Under the pieces are notes generated by a model. That model was not told the DNA's origin and searched no databases. It saw nothing but the letters and a program-made list of their open reading frames with translations. From Pararhodonellum marinum (GTDB lineage: Bacteria; Bacteroidota; Bacteroidia; Cytophagales; Cyclobacteriaceae), in assembly GCF_015354735.1 (NCBI RefSeq), contig NZ_JACEFJ010000001.1:248001-312000 (forward strand): 64,000 nucleotides of DNA. Reading direction: 5' to 3'. Below, piece by piece: positions 1 to 9,656 of the stretch. Each line of letters starts with the position of its first letter. Position 1 is the first letter of the stretch. The position numbers and the translations under genes are program-made.

Positions 1-1
1 C

Positions 2-1840
2 ATCAGTTACTTACTGATGTTTCTTTATTTTGGATACAGCAATAAGGATATTTTCATTCTTTTTGCAGATTCGGTTGATAAGCAGTTGAGGAAGACCCGG
101 ATATCTCGGGTCAATGTGGTCAAAAGGTACCAGGAAAGAAAAAGGACCCGGGACAATGTTTTGTATTATCTGGATGCGAAATTAAAAGTGCATCCCGTAA
201 GGCAAGATCTATCACGGTTTGAAAGGCATCAGTTGCTGAAGGTATTTGATCAAAATCACTTGAATCTTTTTTTGATTCAAATGGTCTTGATCATTTTTAT
301 ACTGACCTTGGGATTTTTCAGGGAAAAGGTGTTTTTGCAATTTCCAGCCGCCATGAGCGCTACACTTCTGCTTGCCATTCTAACAATGGGGGTAGGAGCT
401 GTCAGTTTTTGGTTGAGAGAATGGGCCACGCCATTGGTTTTTTTGGCTTTGATCCTATTCAACCTGGTCTCCAGTTCCCGTTTTTTAAATAGACCCCATA
501 GTGCCTTTGGATTGGATTATGAGAGGGAACCGGCTATCTATACCATTAACCGTCTCAATGAATTGCTTCATCCAGATACCGTGTTGGAGGATTATCGGAA
601 CACCAAATCTATCTTGGACAATTGGAGAGGTAAATTCCCCAAAACACAGGCTCCAAAAATGGTTATCATTACCACAAGTGGGGGTGGGCAGCGGGCGGCC
701 CTTTGGACCATGAATGTGCTTCAACAGGCCCATATAGCCACAGAAGGAAAATTTTTCAACCACACCCAATTGATTTCTGGGGCATCGGGAGGCTTGATAG
801 GGGCTGCTTTTTTTAGGGAATTGTATTTGCAGGCCCAGTCTGATAGCTCCATTGACCTGACTTCCAAGACCTACCTTGACCAGATTTCTTCCGATAACCT
901 CAATCCCATTATATTCACACTTTTGGTCAATGATTTATTGATCCGGAACCAGTATTTTGAATACAATGGGAGAAGGTATCTTCAGGACAGGGGCTTTGCA
1001 TTCGAAAATCAACTCAACCTCAATACCAAGGGGGTTTTGGACAAACCCCTGAAAGCCTATGAAGAACCTGAAAGGAACGCATTGATTCCCATGCTTCCAA
1101 TCACCCCGATGATAGTCAATGATGGTCGAAAATTATTCATCAGCCCACATTCTATGAGTTATATGGGTATTTCTATCCACCGATATCTGGGGAGCAGTGA
1201 GAAAAGCCAAGCCATTGACTTCAAACGTTTTTTTGACGAGCATGATGCAGACAACCTTAGGTTTATCAGTGCCCTTCGAATGGGTGCTACCTTTCCATTT
1301 ATCACACCTAATATTCAACTGCCCTCCAATCCTCAAATGGAAGTCATGGATGCGGGTTTGTCCGATAATTTCGGAGTAAAGGATGCCAGCAGGTTTATGT
1401 ACATATTTAGGGATTGGATCAAAGCAAATACCTCAGGAGTGATTTTGATCACCATAAGGGATTCAGAAAAGTTTACAGAAATCGAAGAGAAATCGCCACC
1501 CACTTTAATAGAAAAGATAGTTACTCCACTCAAGAACATTTATGCAAACTGGGATAAGGTTCAGACCTTAGACAATGAAATTCTTTATAATTTCATGCAT
1601 GATGCGATAGGAGTACCATTGGCAAGGGTTGAGTTTGAATACGATACCCGTGATTATCTTGAATCCGATTCCGACACTGGAGAGGTGAACTTAAATGTAA
1701 TGGATTTAGAAATACAGCGGGCCTCCCTAAACTGGCGGTTGACTGCCAAGGAGAAAAGAAGCATTCTAGATAATATCAATAGCAAGCCAAACAGACGATC
1801 CATGCAGAAGTTGATGGATCTTTTCAGCCATGAGCACTAG
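2..1840 (+). CDS. Patatin-like phospholipase family membrane protein, 5' end outside window
   Basis: The frame is open to base 2 without a stop, so the gene probably begins left of the window; the first ATG inside is at 17. The N-terminal part (about residues 90-160 counted from that ATG) has several hydrophobic segments, so the protein is membrane-anchored. The second half carries the patatin signature: an oxyanion-hole motif SGGGQR (about 220), the nucleophile elbow GASGG (about 255) and a DAG motif (about 450) giving the Ser-Asp dyad. The family hydrolyses acyl esters of lipids; the substrate here is unknown. The stop codon overlaps the stop of the convergent antiporter gene in the palindrome CTAG. 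Lipase fold is well supported, role is inferred. Confidence 0.85.
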   Translation: MSYLLMFLYFGYSNKDIFILFADSVDKQLRKTRISRVNVVKRYQERKRTRDNVLYYLDAKLKVHPVRQDLSRFERHQLLKVFDQNHLNLFLIQMVLIIFILTLGFFREKVFLQFPAAMSATLLLAILTMGVGAVSFWLREWATPLVFLALILFNLVSSSRFLNRPHSAFGLDYEREPAIYTINRLNELLHPDTVLEDYRNTKSILDNWRGKFPKTQAPKMVIITTSGGGQRAALWTMNVLQQAHIATEGKFFNHTQLISGASGGLIGAAFFRELYLQAQSDSSIDLTSKTYLDQISSDNLNPIIFTLLVNDLLIRNQYFEYNGRRYLQDRGFAFENQLNLNTKGVLDKPLKAYEEPERNALIPMLPITPMIVNDGRKLFISPHSMSYMGISIHRYLGSSEKSQAIDFKRFFDEHDADNLRFISALRMGATFPFITPNIQLPSNPQMEVMDAGLSDNFGVKDASRFMYIFRDWIKANTSGVILITIRDSEKFTEIEEKSPPTLIEKIVTPLKNIYANWDKVQTLDNEILYNFMHDAIGVPLARVEFEYDTRDYLESDSDTGEVNLNVMDLEIQRASLNWRLTAKEKRSILDNINSKPNRRSMQKLMDLFSHEH

Positions 1841-3855
1841 TCTACACCTACGGAGGCTTCAAATTGATTGAGGGCCTCCTGATTGCCTACCACATAGACA
1901 ATGTCGCCAAGTTTCAATTTGGTATGTCCATGAATATCAGAAAAAATCACTCCGTTTCTTTTGATCGCCACAATGTTGACTCCGGTCTCTTGTCTAAGGT
2001 GGATATCTTTCAAGGGTTTTTCTATATATGGCCCAATGTCTCTTTCAATTTTGAAGCTCACAAAATTGATTTCTGGAATATCTAAATGAAACTTGTCTTT
2101 ACCATCAGAAGACGTCGACCTGAACATTCCATAGTTCCCGGATCTAACTTCCTCAGTGAACTCCATGATTTCGTCTTTAGGAACCAGGTATTTGCTCAAT
2201 ACCCTGGTGAAAATTTCTATACTGGTTTCAAATTCTTCCGGAATGACTTCATCTGCCCCAAGCTTCTTGTTGGCCTCCATCTCATTGACATATCGAGTTC
2301 TGACGATGATGTAGGTGTTCTTTGTAAAATGCCGAATTTGAGCAATGATTCCTTTGGTGGCATCATTGTTTGAAATGGCGATCACCGCTACCCTAGCTTT
2401 GTGGATATTCACCGCTTCTAAGACAGTCTCATTGGCTGCATCACCATAAATGATAGGTTCTCCATTAGCAGATTCCTCCCTGACAGTTTCAGGATTCATT
2501 TCTATAATGACATACTGAATGTTTGCCTTTTTGGCAGCTTTCGCAAGATTCCGTCCATTCAAGCCATAGCCGATGATGACCAAGTGGTCACTGGGTTCAT
2601 CTTTATCCAAGTTGATCAATTCTGAAGTCTGACTATCCTTTACTTTGGGTTTTAGTTTATCCGGTAGGGGGAGGTTCAGCATTTTGTAGGAAAGGCTTTC
2701 TCTTTTTTTGATGACAAATGGAGTCACAGCCATGGTAAGAATGGAGATAGCCAAGAAATATTGATACGTGTTGTTGTCCAGTAAATCATACCGTAAACCT
2801 TCTTTGGCTAGCAACAATGAAAATTCACCGACTTGAAAGATTGAAAAGCCGACCACAAAAGCATCCTTCAGACTGGATTGTATGGACCTGACCGCAAAAG
2901 TGATAATGGAGAACTTCACGATAAAAGTCAGCAAAGTCAATCCAATAATTATGACTAGGTGATTGATAAGGAAGGTGACATCAAACAGCATCCCGACAGA
3001 TACAAAGAAAAAGCTAAGGAAAACTTCCCTGAAAGGAAGGATCTTGCCAGTAGCATGGTGGCTGTAATCCGATTCACTGATGATGAGTCCAGCCAAAAAT
3101 GCCCCCAAACCAAGAGACAAGCCCAACAAGGAAGTCACGAAGGCCACCGCAAAACAGATGACAATGACACTCAACAAAAACAGTTCCTGATTTCTGGTTT
3201 TGACAACCCTGTAGAGCAATACAGGAATGATGTATTTGGCAAATACAATGGTCAATAGTATGACCAATCCTCCTTTTAAAGCAAGATACAAAAGCGAAAG
3301 TGCAATATTGTCTGTCTCACCAGCCAGCATAGGGGTAAAAAGCATCAATGGAACAATGATCACGTCCTGAAAAATAAGGATGGCAAGAGTTGTCCTACCT
3401 GAAATGGTGTTCACTTCTCCCGCTTCCTGTAGTAATTTTAGTACGATTGCTGTGCTACTTAAGGCAAACAAAAAGCCAAAAAACACCGCTATATTCCAAT
3501 TGAATCCAAAGAAATAAGAGATAATTGTGGTAACAAGAATGGTCAATACTACCTGCAAAGAACCTCCGATAAAAACAGCTTTTTTGATGGCCAACAGGTT
3601 TTTCAATGAAAATTCCATTCCGATCACAAACAAAAGGAGGATTACCCCAATCTCGGACAAAACATCCACTGCGGTAGAGGCTGTTACCAACTGTAATCCA
3701 TAGGGACCTGCAATGGCCCCAGTAAATAAATATCCTATGATCGTAGGCAATTTGAGCCGCATAAAAAGCAGGATCACCAACATGGCTAGCCCAAAGATCA
3801 CGACGATATCGGATAACAAAGGCAATTCAGCGACTGCTAGGATCATGGAAAACAT
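1837..3855 (-). CDS. CPA2-family monovalent cation:proton antiporter with RCK domains (KefB/KefC type)
   Basis: 672 residues. Residues 1-390 form about twelve hydrophobic segments of a Na+/H+ exchanger domain. Residues about 420-540 are a TrkA-N (RCK) domain with a Rossmann motif GYGLNG, and the C-terminal 85 residues resemble TrkA-C. The layout is that of KefB/KefC-like K+/H+ antiporters in the inner membrane, where the RCK part gates transport by nucleotide or ligand binding. A second ATG at 3846 (MILAVAE) is an equally good start. It is transcribed convergently to the patatin gene. The exact ion is not decidable from sequence. Confidence 0.92.
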   Translation of the reverse strand: MFSMILAVAELPLLSDIVVIFGLAMLVILLFMRLKLPTIIGYLFTGAIAGPYGLQLVTASTAVDVLSEIGVILLLFVIGMEFSLKNLLAIKKAVFIGGSLQVVLTILVTTIISYFFGFNWNIAVFFGFLFALSSTAIVLKLLQEAGEVNTISGRTTLAILIFQDVIIVPLMLFTPMLAGETDNIALSLLYLALKGGLVILLTIVFAKYIIPVLLYRVVKTRNQELFLLSVIVICFAVAFVTSLLGLSLGLGAFLAGLIISESDYSHHATGKILPFREVFLSFFFVSVGMLFDVTFLINHLVIIIGLTLLTFIVKFSIITFAVRSIQSSLKDAFVVGFSIFQVGEFSLLLAKEGLRYDLLDNNTYQYFLAISILTMAVTPFVIKKRESLSYKMLNLPLPDKLKPKVKDSQTSELINLDKDEPSDHLVIIGYGLNGRNLAKAAKKANIQYVIIEMNPETVREESANGEPIIYGDAANETVLEAVNIHKARVAVIAISNNDATKGIIAQIRHFTKNTYIIVRTRYVNEMEANKKLGADEVIPEEFETSIEIFTRVLSKYLVPKDEIMEFTEEVRSGNYGMFRSTSSDGKDKFHLDIPEINFVSFKIERDIGPYIEKPLKDIHLRQETGVNIVAIKRNGVIFSDIHGHTKLKLGDIVYVVGNQEALNQFEASVGVD

Positions 3856-3939
3856 AAAATTAGATGGAATTTTGTTCGTTAGACTTTCGGCTAAATTACA
3901 ACATGATATTCAAAAGACCTGAATGTATTATTGATGGAG

Positions 3940-4419
3940 TTAATAAGCGAAACCAAATCGCTTGTAAATGAAATGCATCAGCCAGGCTGGGCCGATGAGT
4001 AAAAATTGCAGGTCTTTCAGGAAAGAAGGTTTTTTTCCTTCGATTTTATGTCCGTAAAATTGAAAAATCCATGCAATCACAAAAATGGCCAAACTTACTA
4101 TCCATAAGGGAATGGGAGACAGGATGTGGATCAAGTTTGCAATTGCCAAACATAGTGAAGCAAATAAAAACATACCTAAAGCCAATGGAGGGGAGAGGAA
4201 AGCATAATAAACCAAAACTATCGCCAAGGCCAAAGTAGCCCAATTGGCCAAATTGCCCATTACAGGTTCTAATGCGACCAAAGGTCCTTGTGGAATACTG
4301 AATACCAGACCTACGATGCTGAAAAAAATAGCCGGAACACAGATCCAGTGGATGGTTTTATTGGTGGGATTCTGATGGCTAACCCCGTATTCTGCCAATA
4401 GTTGGTCAATTTTCCTCAT
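3940..4419 (-). CDS. Mpo1-like (DUF962/YGL010w family) membrane protein
   Basis: About 159 residues from the ATG at 4419, chosen over 4440 because family members begin MRKIDQLLxEY. Conserved His residues are seen in SHQNPTNKTIHW (H15, H24) and in FQFYGHKIEGKKPSF near the C-terminus, with four hydrophobic segments between and after them. The yeast homologue Mpo1 is an iron-dependent 2-hydroxy fatty acid dioxygenase, and those histidines are its metal ligands. A similar lipid-oxidation role here is inference. The start region overlaps nothing if the divergent oxidoreductase begins at 4522. Confidence 0.8.
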   Translation of the reverse strand: MRKIDQLLAEYGVSHQNPTNKTIHWICVPAIFFSIVGLVFSIPQGPLVALEPVMGNLANWATLALAIVLVYYAFLSPPLALGMFLFASLCLAIANLIHILSPIPLWIVSLAIFVIAWIFQFYGHKIEGKKPSFLKDLQFLLIGPAWLMHFIYKRFGFAY

Positions 4420-4521
4420 GGCGGTATGTCCTATTTTCAAAGATTTCTAAAGCGTTTGTCTTCGGATTCAGCGGATAATTTAGTAAATAGACCCGAAATT
4501 TTATCGAATAACTTAAAAAAG

Positions 4522-5646
4522 ATGCTAAGCTATTGGGAAAAAAAGAACTTTCGGGAAGTCGATTTTTTAGTGATAGGCGCAGGCATAGTCGGGCTGTCCA
4601 CAGCCCTGCAGTACAAAGCCAAGTTTCCGAAAAATAGTGTATTGGTTTTGGAAAGGGGCCTTTTTCCCAGTGGAGCAAGTACTAAAAACGCTGGTTTTGC
4701 TTGTTTTGGTAGCTTATCGGAAATCGCCGATGACCTTATTCATATGACAGAAAGTGAGGTTTTGAATCTGGTTTGGCGGAGATTTGAGGGCTTGAAGGAG
4801 ATCAAGGCAATTTTTGGAAAGGAGGCCTTGGATTTTCAAATACATGGTGGATTTGAACTGTTGAGGGATGAAGAAATAAAATACCTAAAGGAAATTCCCA
4901 GGATTAATGAATTGCTACTGCCGATATTTAAAGAGCCTGTTTTTGGCCTTGAAAAAAGGAAGGAAAGATTTGGGTTTGGCCCTTCTGTTCTATCCATGGT
5001 AGCCAACAGGTTTGAAGGCCAATTGGATCCTGGCAGATTTATCCAGGTATTATGGGAAAAATGTCAGGCTGCGCAGGTGAAAATACTAACTGGGGCAGAG
5101 GTGGTGGAATTGAGCAAGGAACCTATTGAAGTGAAGGTAAATGCTAACTCATCCCAAGGACAAGTTTCTTTTTGTGCAGAGGCCATGGCCATCTGTACCA
5201 ATGCCTTTGCAAATTCCCTGATTCCAGAATTGAATTTAAATCCAGGCAGGGGAATGATTATGTTGAGCAAGCCCATAGATAATTTCCCATGGCAAGGTAC
5301 ATTTCATCTTGACAGAGGTTATGTTTACTTCCGAAATATTGATGGCAGACTTTTGTTGGGTGGGGGTAGAAATGTGGATTTTAGCGGAGAGTCCACTACG
5401 GCGTTTGGGATTTCATCCAAGATCAAAGAATATCTGATTCAACTCGCTGATACAGTGATTTTTCCGGGCAAGTCGGTAGCGTTTGAGATGGATTGGTCCG
5501 GTATTATGGCTTTTGGAGAAAGCAAAATTCCAATTGTTAAAATGATCAAACCAAATGTGGGGGTGGCTGTGCGCTTAGGAGGAATGGGTGTTGCGGTAGG
5601 TTGGCAGGTAGCCAAAGAGCTTGTAAAGGAATTTGATTCCCTTTAA
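4522..5646 (+). CDS. FAD-dependent oxidoreductase, DAO family
   Basis: 374 residues from ATG 4522. This start places the dinucleotide-binding motif GAGIVG near residue 18 as expected; the longer frame from 4402 would add 40 non-conserved residues and run into the divergent Mpo1-like gene. The fold is the D-amino acid oxidase/glycine oxidase type, with a C-terminal second FAD-contact region (RLGGMGVAVGWQVA). Such enzymes oxidise amines or amino acids with O2 or a quinone; the substrate is unknown. It stands alone between the Mpo1-like gene and nhaC. Confidence 0.85.
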   Translation: MLSYWEKKNFREVDFLVIGAGIVGLSTALQYKAKFPKNSVLVLERGLFPSGASTKNAGFACFGSLSEIADDLIHMTESEVLNLVWRRFEGLKEIKAIFGKEALDFQIHGGFELLRDEEIKYLKEIPRINELLLPIFKEPVFGLEKRKERFGFGPSVLSMVANRFEGQLDPGRFIQVLWEKCQAAQVKILTGAEVVELSKEPIEVKVNANSSQGQVSFCAEAMAICTNAFANSLIPELNLNPGRGMIMLSKPIDNFPWQGTFHLDRGYVYFRNIDGRLLLGGGRNVDFSGESTTAFGISSKIKEYLIQLADTVIFPGKSVAFEMDWSGIMAFGESKIPIVKMIKPNVGVAVRLGGMGVAVGWQVAKELVKEFDSL

Positions 5647-5697
5647 ATAAAAATTATTACTAAATTCGGATTTTACTTAATCTTTTGATAACAACCC

Positions 5698-7179
5698 ATG
5701 GGTTCTAAACACCGTACGCCTACGCTTACAGAAGCTTTATTTCCAATCGTCTTCCTCATTGCCTTATTGGCCATCAACATCAATGTTTTCGGTACTGATG
5801 GCTTATCAGGTTCCAATCAAATGGTACTGATCATTTCATCGGCGGTGGCAGGCTTGGTCGCTGTTTTCCGTTTGAACATCAAATGGGAACACCTTCAGGA
5901 TGGCATAGTCAATAGCATAAGTTCGGCTATGTCCAGTATTTTGATCCTTCTTTTGATTGGTGCGCTGGCAGGTACCTGGTTATTGAGTGGCATAGTACCT
6001 GCCATGATTTATTATGGACTTCAGATCCTGAATCCTACCATATTCCTGATTGCTGCCTGTATCGTAAGTGCAATAGTTTCTATTGCCACCGGCAGTAGCT
6101 GGACTACGGTAGCTACGGTGGGCGTAGCACTATTGGGAATAGGTAAGGCCTTGGGTTTTGAAGAAGGGATCATTGCAGGGGCCATCATCTCGGGCGCTTA
6201 TTTCGGGGATAAAATGTCACCCTTGTCCGATACTACCAATCTTGCGCCAGCCATGGCTGGAACCGATCTTTTCACACATATTCGGCACATGGCCAAAACT
6301 ACCATACCTTCCATCATTATTGCTCTGCTTATTTTTGGAGTATGGGGGTTTGTCAGTGGGGCGGTAGGTTCTGTGGTTCAAGTCAAAGAAATTTCTTCCA
6401 TTATCGTTGAAAATTTCGAGATCAATGGCTGGTTGTTTTTGGTTCCTCTTGTGGTTTTGGTCATGATTTTCAAAAAAGTCCCAGCCGTACCTGCCCTTTT
6501 GACAGGGGCCTTGTTGGGAGGGTTGTTTGCGATCATTTTTCAACCGGAAATCATTCAAAGACTAGCAGGAAATACGGGGAAAGGATTTGCTTACAATGCA
6601 TTTATGGTGGTCATGCAATCCCTTTATGGGGAAACAAGCATAATTACTTCCAATGATGTGGTCAATGAATTGTTGGTGACCGGTGGAATGAGAGGCATGC
6701 TGAATACCATCTGGCTGATTATTTGTGCGATGGTGTTTGGGGGAATAATGGAGGAAAGTGGCATGCTGAAAGTCATTGCCCAGGCCATCATCCGTAAAGT
6801 CCATTCTGTTGGTTCTCTGATTGCTTCCACTGCGGCAACTTGTATGTTTTTCAACGTCACCACGTCTGACCAATATTTGGCCATTTTGGTTCCCGGAAGA
6901 ATGTTTGCAGATATTTATCAGAAAAAGGGACTGAAGGGCGAAAATCTCAGCCGGACACTCGAAGACAGTGCCACGGTGACTTCCGTCTTGATCCCATGGA
7001 ATACCTGTGGAGCCACGCAAGCCTCAGTCCTTGGAGTCGCCACCCTGACCTATGCACCTTATTGTTTTTTTAACATCATCAGTCCATTTATGACGATCCT
7101 GTTCGGCTATCTTAACCTGGGAATCAACTACTATTCCCAAGAGGAAATGGAAGAAATCAAAAAAGAACTTGCGGTATGA
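5698..7179 (+). CDS. nhaC: Na+/H+ antiporter, NhaC family
   Basis: 493 residues with about twelve hydrophobic segments. It matches the NhaC type by its length, by the internal stretch ATGSSWTTVATVG (about 142-154) followed by ISGAYFGDKMSPLSDTTNLA (about 163-182), and by the second half with FNVTTSDQYLAILVPGRMF. The family exports Na+ in exchange for H+ at the inner membrane. A weak -7-like box TAAATTCG lies at 5661-5668. The TGA stop overlaps the ATG of the next gene (ATGA at 7176-7179), so the two are probably translationally coupled. Confidence 0.93.
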   Translation: MGSKHRTPTLTEALFPIVFLIALLAININVFGTDGLSGSNQMVLIISSAVAGLVAVFRLNIKWEHLQDGIVNSISSAMSSILILLLIGALAGTWLLSGIVPAMIYYGLQILNPTIFLIAACIVSAIVSIATGSSWTTVATVGVALLGIGKALGFEEGIIAGAIISGAYFGDKMSPLSDTTNLAPAMAGTDLFTHIRHMAKTTIPSIIIALLIFGVWGFVSGAVGSVVQVKEISSIIVENFEINGWLFLVPLVVLVMIFKKVPAVPALLTGALLGGLFAIIFQPEIIQRLAGNTGKGFAYNAFMVVMQSLYGETSIITSNDVVNELLVTGGMRGMLNTIWLIICAMVFGGIMEESGMLKVIAQAIIRKVHSVGSLIASTAATCMFFNVTTSDQYLAILVPGRMFADIYQKKGLKGENLSRTLEDSATVTSVLIPWNTCGATQASVLGVATLTYAPYCFFNIISPFMTILFGYLNLGINYYSQEEMEEIKKELAV

Positions 7180-7787
7180 TTCAGAAAAGGATTACCAAAC
7201 CGGAAGTCAACGAATTGCCTTTGGGACAATTTGAAGGTCCCATAGAATTGGTTGAAACCTCAAATCAACTGTTTGAGGCAGTAAAAGAACTAAGCAAAGA
7301 AAAGTTCATCGGTTTTGATACTGAGACAAGGCCTTCATTTAAAAAAGGAGTGATTCATGAGGTCGCACTGCTTCAGTTGGCCACAGAGGAAAGAGCTTTT
7401 CTCTTTCGACTCAATCAGATGGGTTTTCCTGAGCAAATCCGGCAAATACTGGAAGACCGCAGTATTGTAAAAATCGGCGCGGCTGTAAGGGATGACTTGA
7501 AAGCACTTAAAAAATTGAAACCTCAATTTCATCCCAATGCTTTTTTTGACCTCAACGAAGAATTAAAAAAAATAGGATTTCACAATGTAGGTGTCAGAAA
7601 TTTAAGTGCAATGGTACTGAAAATCAGGATTTCCAAATCTGAACAAGTTTCCAATTGGGAGGCAGAAAAACTGAGCAAAAAGCAGGAAGTCTATGCTGCC
7701 ACTGATGCATGGGCCTGCCTCGAGGTCTTCTACGCACTCAGAGCAGAAGGCTATCTGGAGGAACTTCTCCATGATTTGAAAAAGTAA
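7176..7787 (+). CDS. 3'-5' exonuclease, RNase D-like DEDDy domain
   Basis: 203 residues, a single exonuclease domain without the HRDC domain of RNase D. The acidic residues are present: D48 and E50 in FDTET, D106 or D107 in AAVRDDL, and Y173...D177 in VYAATDAW, which makes it the DEDDy class. It should remove nucleotides from the 3' end of RNA or DNA using two metal ions. The start overlaps the nhaC stop by four bases. The last 50 bases overlap the 3' end of the convergent yigZ gene. Confidence 0.9.
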   Translation: MIQKRITKPEVNELPLGQFEGPIELVETSNQLFEAVKELSKEKFIGFDTETRPSFKKGVIHEVALLQLATEERAFLFRLNQMGFPEQIRQILEDRSIVKIGAAVRDDLKALKKLKPQFHPNAFFDLNEELKKIGFHNVGVRNLSAMVLKIRISKSEQVSNWEAEKLSKKQEVYAATDAWACLEVFYALRAEGYLEELLHDLKK

Positions 7788-8370
7788 CGGAGGCTATATT
7801 GGATAACCGAGCTTTAATCTGTTCCATTGAGCTTTTTCGAATATTCAGAGTCATGCTACAGGTGATTTCGAATTTTTGTTGAATAATTTCAAGTCCTTCG
7901 TCTTTGGTGATTTTCATGATTTCATTCATATCCGGGTACTCGAAGTTGAATGATAGACGAAGTGTTTCTACCGCTTCTACAATTTCATTTGCCAAAATCG
8001 TCTCAAGTGCCGCCTGTCTGTAAGCCTGTATCAATCCGCCCACTCCCAATTTGGTGCCCCCAAAATACCTGACCACCACAATCAATACCTGAGTCAGTTC
8101 GAATGATTTGATTTGCCCTAAAATAGGATCGCCTGCTGAGTGGTTAGGCTCGCCATCATCATTGGCTCTATAAACTACATGGTCTTTGCCAAGCAGGTAG
8201 GCATAGCAGTGGTGGTGTGCATCGTGGTATTTTTTTCTCAGATGGCCAAGTTTTTCTTTGACGTCCTCCTCATCTTTGACTGGATAGGCAAAACCTAAAA
8301 ATTTACTTCCTCTTTCTTTGTGGCTGCTTTCTGAGTTGTTTTTGAGGGTCAAATAGGTGTCCGTTTCCAT
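7738..8370 (-). CDS. YigZ/IMPACT (UPF0029) family protein
   Basis: 210 residues. The N-terminal UPF0029 domain is clear: KERGSKFLGFAYPV, then HHHCYAYLLG, DDGEPNHSAGDPILGQ and VVVVRYFGGTKLGVGGLIQAYR (in two parts, about 95-125). The C-terminal 70 residues correspond to the DUF1949-type domain. Members bind ribosome- or tRNA-related partners and are linked to translation regulation in eukaryotes; the bacterial function is not settled. Its 3' end overlaps the exonuclease gene by 50 bp on the other strand. Confidence 0.9.
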   Translation of the reverse strand: METDTYLTLKNNSESSHKERGSKFLGFAYPVKDEEDVKEKLGHLRKKYHDAHHHCYAYLLGKDHVVYRANDDGEPNHSAGDPILGQIKSFELTQVLIVVVRYFGGTKLGVGGLIQAYRQAALETILANEIVEAVETLRLSFNFEYPDMNEIMKITKDEGLEIIQQKFEITCSMTLNIRKSSMEQIKARLSNIASVTFSNHGEVPPDSLLL

Positions 8371-8405
8371 TTTTTTTGGTAATGTTAAAACTGTAAGTCC
8401 TAAGG

Positions 8406-8413
8406 CAAATATA
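8406..8413 (-). promoter_or_regulatory. Candidate -7 box for yigZ
   Basis: Read on minus, TATATTTG is an exact TANNTTTG match, about 36 bases before the yigZ ATG. No TTG was found at the right distance for a -33 element, so this is only half a promoter. Confidence 0.35.
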
Positions 8414-8676
8414 AAAATGAGGAAATTAATATAGATACTCCCAAATAAGTGAGATGCCTATTCTCTTGGCTTTTTTGACCGTTTTCCCAAAAAGGTCTGG
8501 ATCTCGGCTTTTTGAAATAAGGTAGGTTCAAAATTAGTAAGCACTGAATGTATTGATCAAATGACAATTGGGAAGCAAATATTCATAATTTTTTACCAAA
8601 ACCCCTTATTTTCTTGGCCAATATGAATTTTTTGAGAATAATCTAGAAGCAATGTTAAGTTTAAGTGAAATATCAG

Positions 8677-8705
8677 TTGATGCTGATACATTTTATTTAT
8701 TTTCG
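8677..8705 (+). promoter_or_regulatory. Candidate promoter of the acyltransferase-glycosyltransferase pair
   Basis: TTG at 8677-8679, an 18-base spacer, then TATTTTCG at 8698-8705, one mismatch from TANNTTTG. Position 24 bases before the ATG at 8729 fits the short leaders typical of Bacteroidota. Confidence 0.45.
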
Positions 8706-8728
8706 ACCTGCAATAGCCATAGACCTCA

Positions 8729-9640
8729 ATGACTAAGAAGTACAGTTTTTTTTGGGAGCCAGCCCATTGGAGCGGGCACGATTACTTTTTGCATGATCAG
8801 AAGATTGATCAGGAGAATAAATATTATTGTGCAAGATTATTCAAGGATAAAAAGTTGAAAATCACCTTGTATTTAGCCATCAGAAACGATGAGGCCATTT
8901 CCCTTCCAGCAGCCCCATTTGGCGGTTTCTGGATTGACAAAAAAGTCTCCTCAGAGTATTTTCAATACTTTGTGGATTTAATTCTAAAGGAACTCAGCCT
9001 ATTGAAAATTCGATGTTTTAGCTTAGTTCAAGCCCCAAAGCCTTATCAAGAAAACGATGAAATGATTCACTATGTGCTTTATAGGATGGGTTTTGAATTA
9101 AGTCAGATCCTCTTGCATCAATTTATCCATGACAGAAAATACATCAAAGGATATGTGGCAGACCATCAACTGAAATTCGGTAGAAAGCTTAAGAAACTAA
9201 GCTGGGAATTGCAGGTAGGGCAAATTAAAAACCTGAATTTTCTACAGGAAATCCATAAATGGAGGGCACTGAGACAGCATGACTACTCAGTGCAGGAGGA
9301 ACAACTCATCCATCAAATCAGCACTTATCCTGACCGGCATTTCCTGATAACTTTGGCCTCTGTTAAGGAACCTTTCGCCCATGTACTTTGTGTCAAACTG
9401 ACTTCCAATAGTTTATATTATTACCTACCTGCCATTAATCCTGTGGGTCAGCATTCTTTTTCCGGTGATGCTTTGATGTTTGGTGTTTTAAAACTGGCTG
9501 AAAATTTGGGTGTAGATTTCATTGACTTGGGCTCTTCGGACTTATCCACTGAAATCAACCATAACTTGATGCGGTTTAAAAGTAAGTTTGCCAACTCCGA
9601 ATCCAATAAACTGTCATGGAAATTTTACTTTGATCGATAA
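8729..9640 (+). CDS. GNAT/FemAB-like acyltransferase family protein
   Basis: 303 residues, soluble, no signal peptide. The C-terminal third has the pattern of the Acetyltransf_6/FemAB-like fold: SGDALMFGVLKLAENLGVDF then IDLGSSDLS and NLMRFKSKFANSE, in which an aminoacyl- or acetyl-CoA-dependent transferase usually ends. The likely job is modification of a sugar or peptide precursor for the cell surface, suggested by the glycosyltransferase that follows 16 bases later. No catalytic residue can be assigned with certainty; family assignment is by pattern only. Confidence 0.65.
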   Translation: MTKKYSFFWEPAHWSGHDYFLHDQKIDQENKYYCARLFKDKKLKITLYLAIRNDEAISLPAAPFGGFWIDKKVSSEYFQYFVDLILKELSLLKIRCFSLVQAPKPYQENDEMIHYVLYRMGFELSQILLHQFIHDRKYIKGYVADHQLKFGRKLKKLSWELQVGQIKNLNFLQEIHKWRALRQHDYSVQEEQLIHQISTYPDRHFLITLASVKEPFAHVLCVKLTSNSLYYYLPAINPVGQHSFSGDALMFGVLKLAENLGVDFIDLGSSDLSTEINHNLMRFKSKFANSESNKLSWKFYFDR

Positions 9641-9656
9641 ATAATTTATCCGTATC

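Larger units (their letters stand above)
8371..8728. other. 358-bp divergent intergenic region
   Basis: AT-rich spacer between yigZ (minus) and the acyltransferase gene (plus). It contains the two candidate promoter elements listed separately. I see no coding potential, repeat or RNA structure beyond those. Confidence 0.6.
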
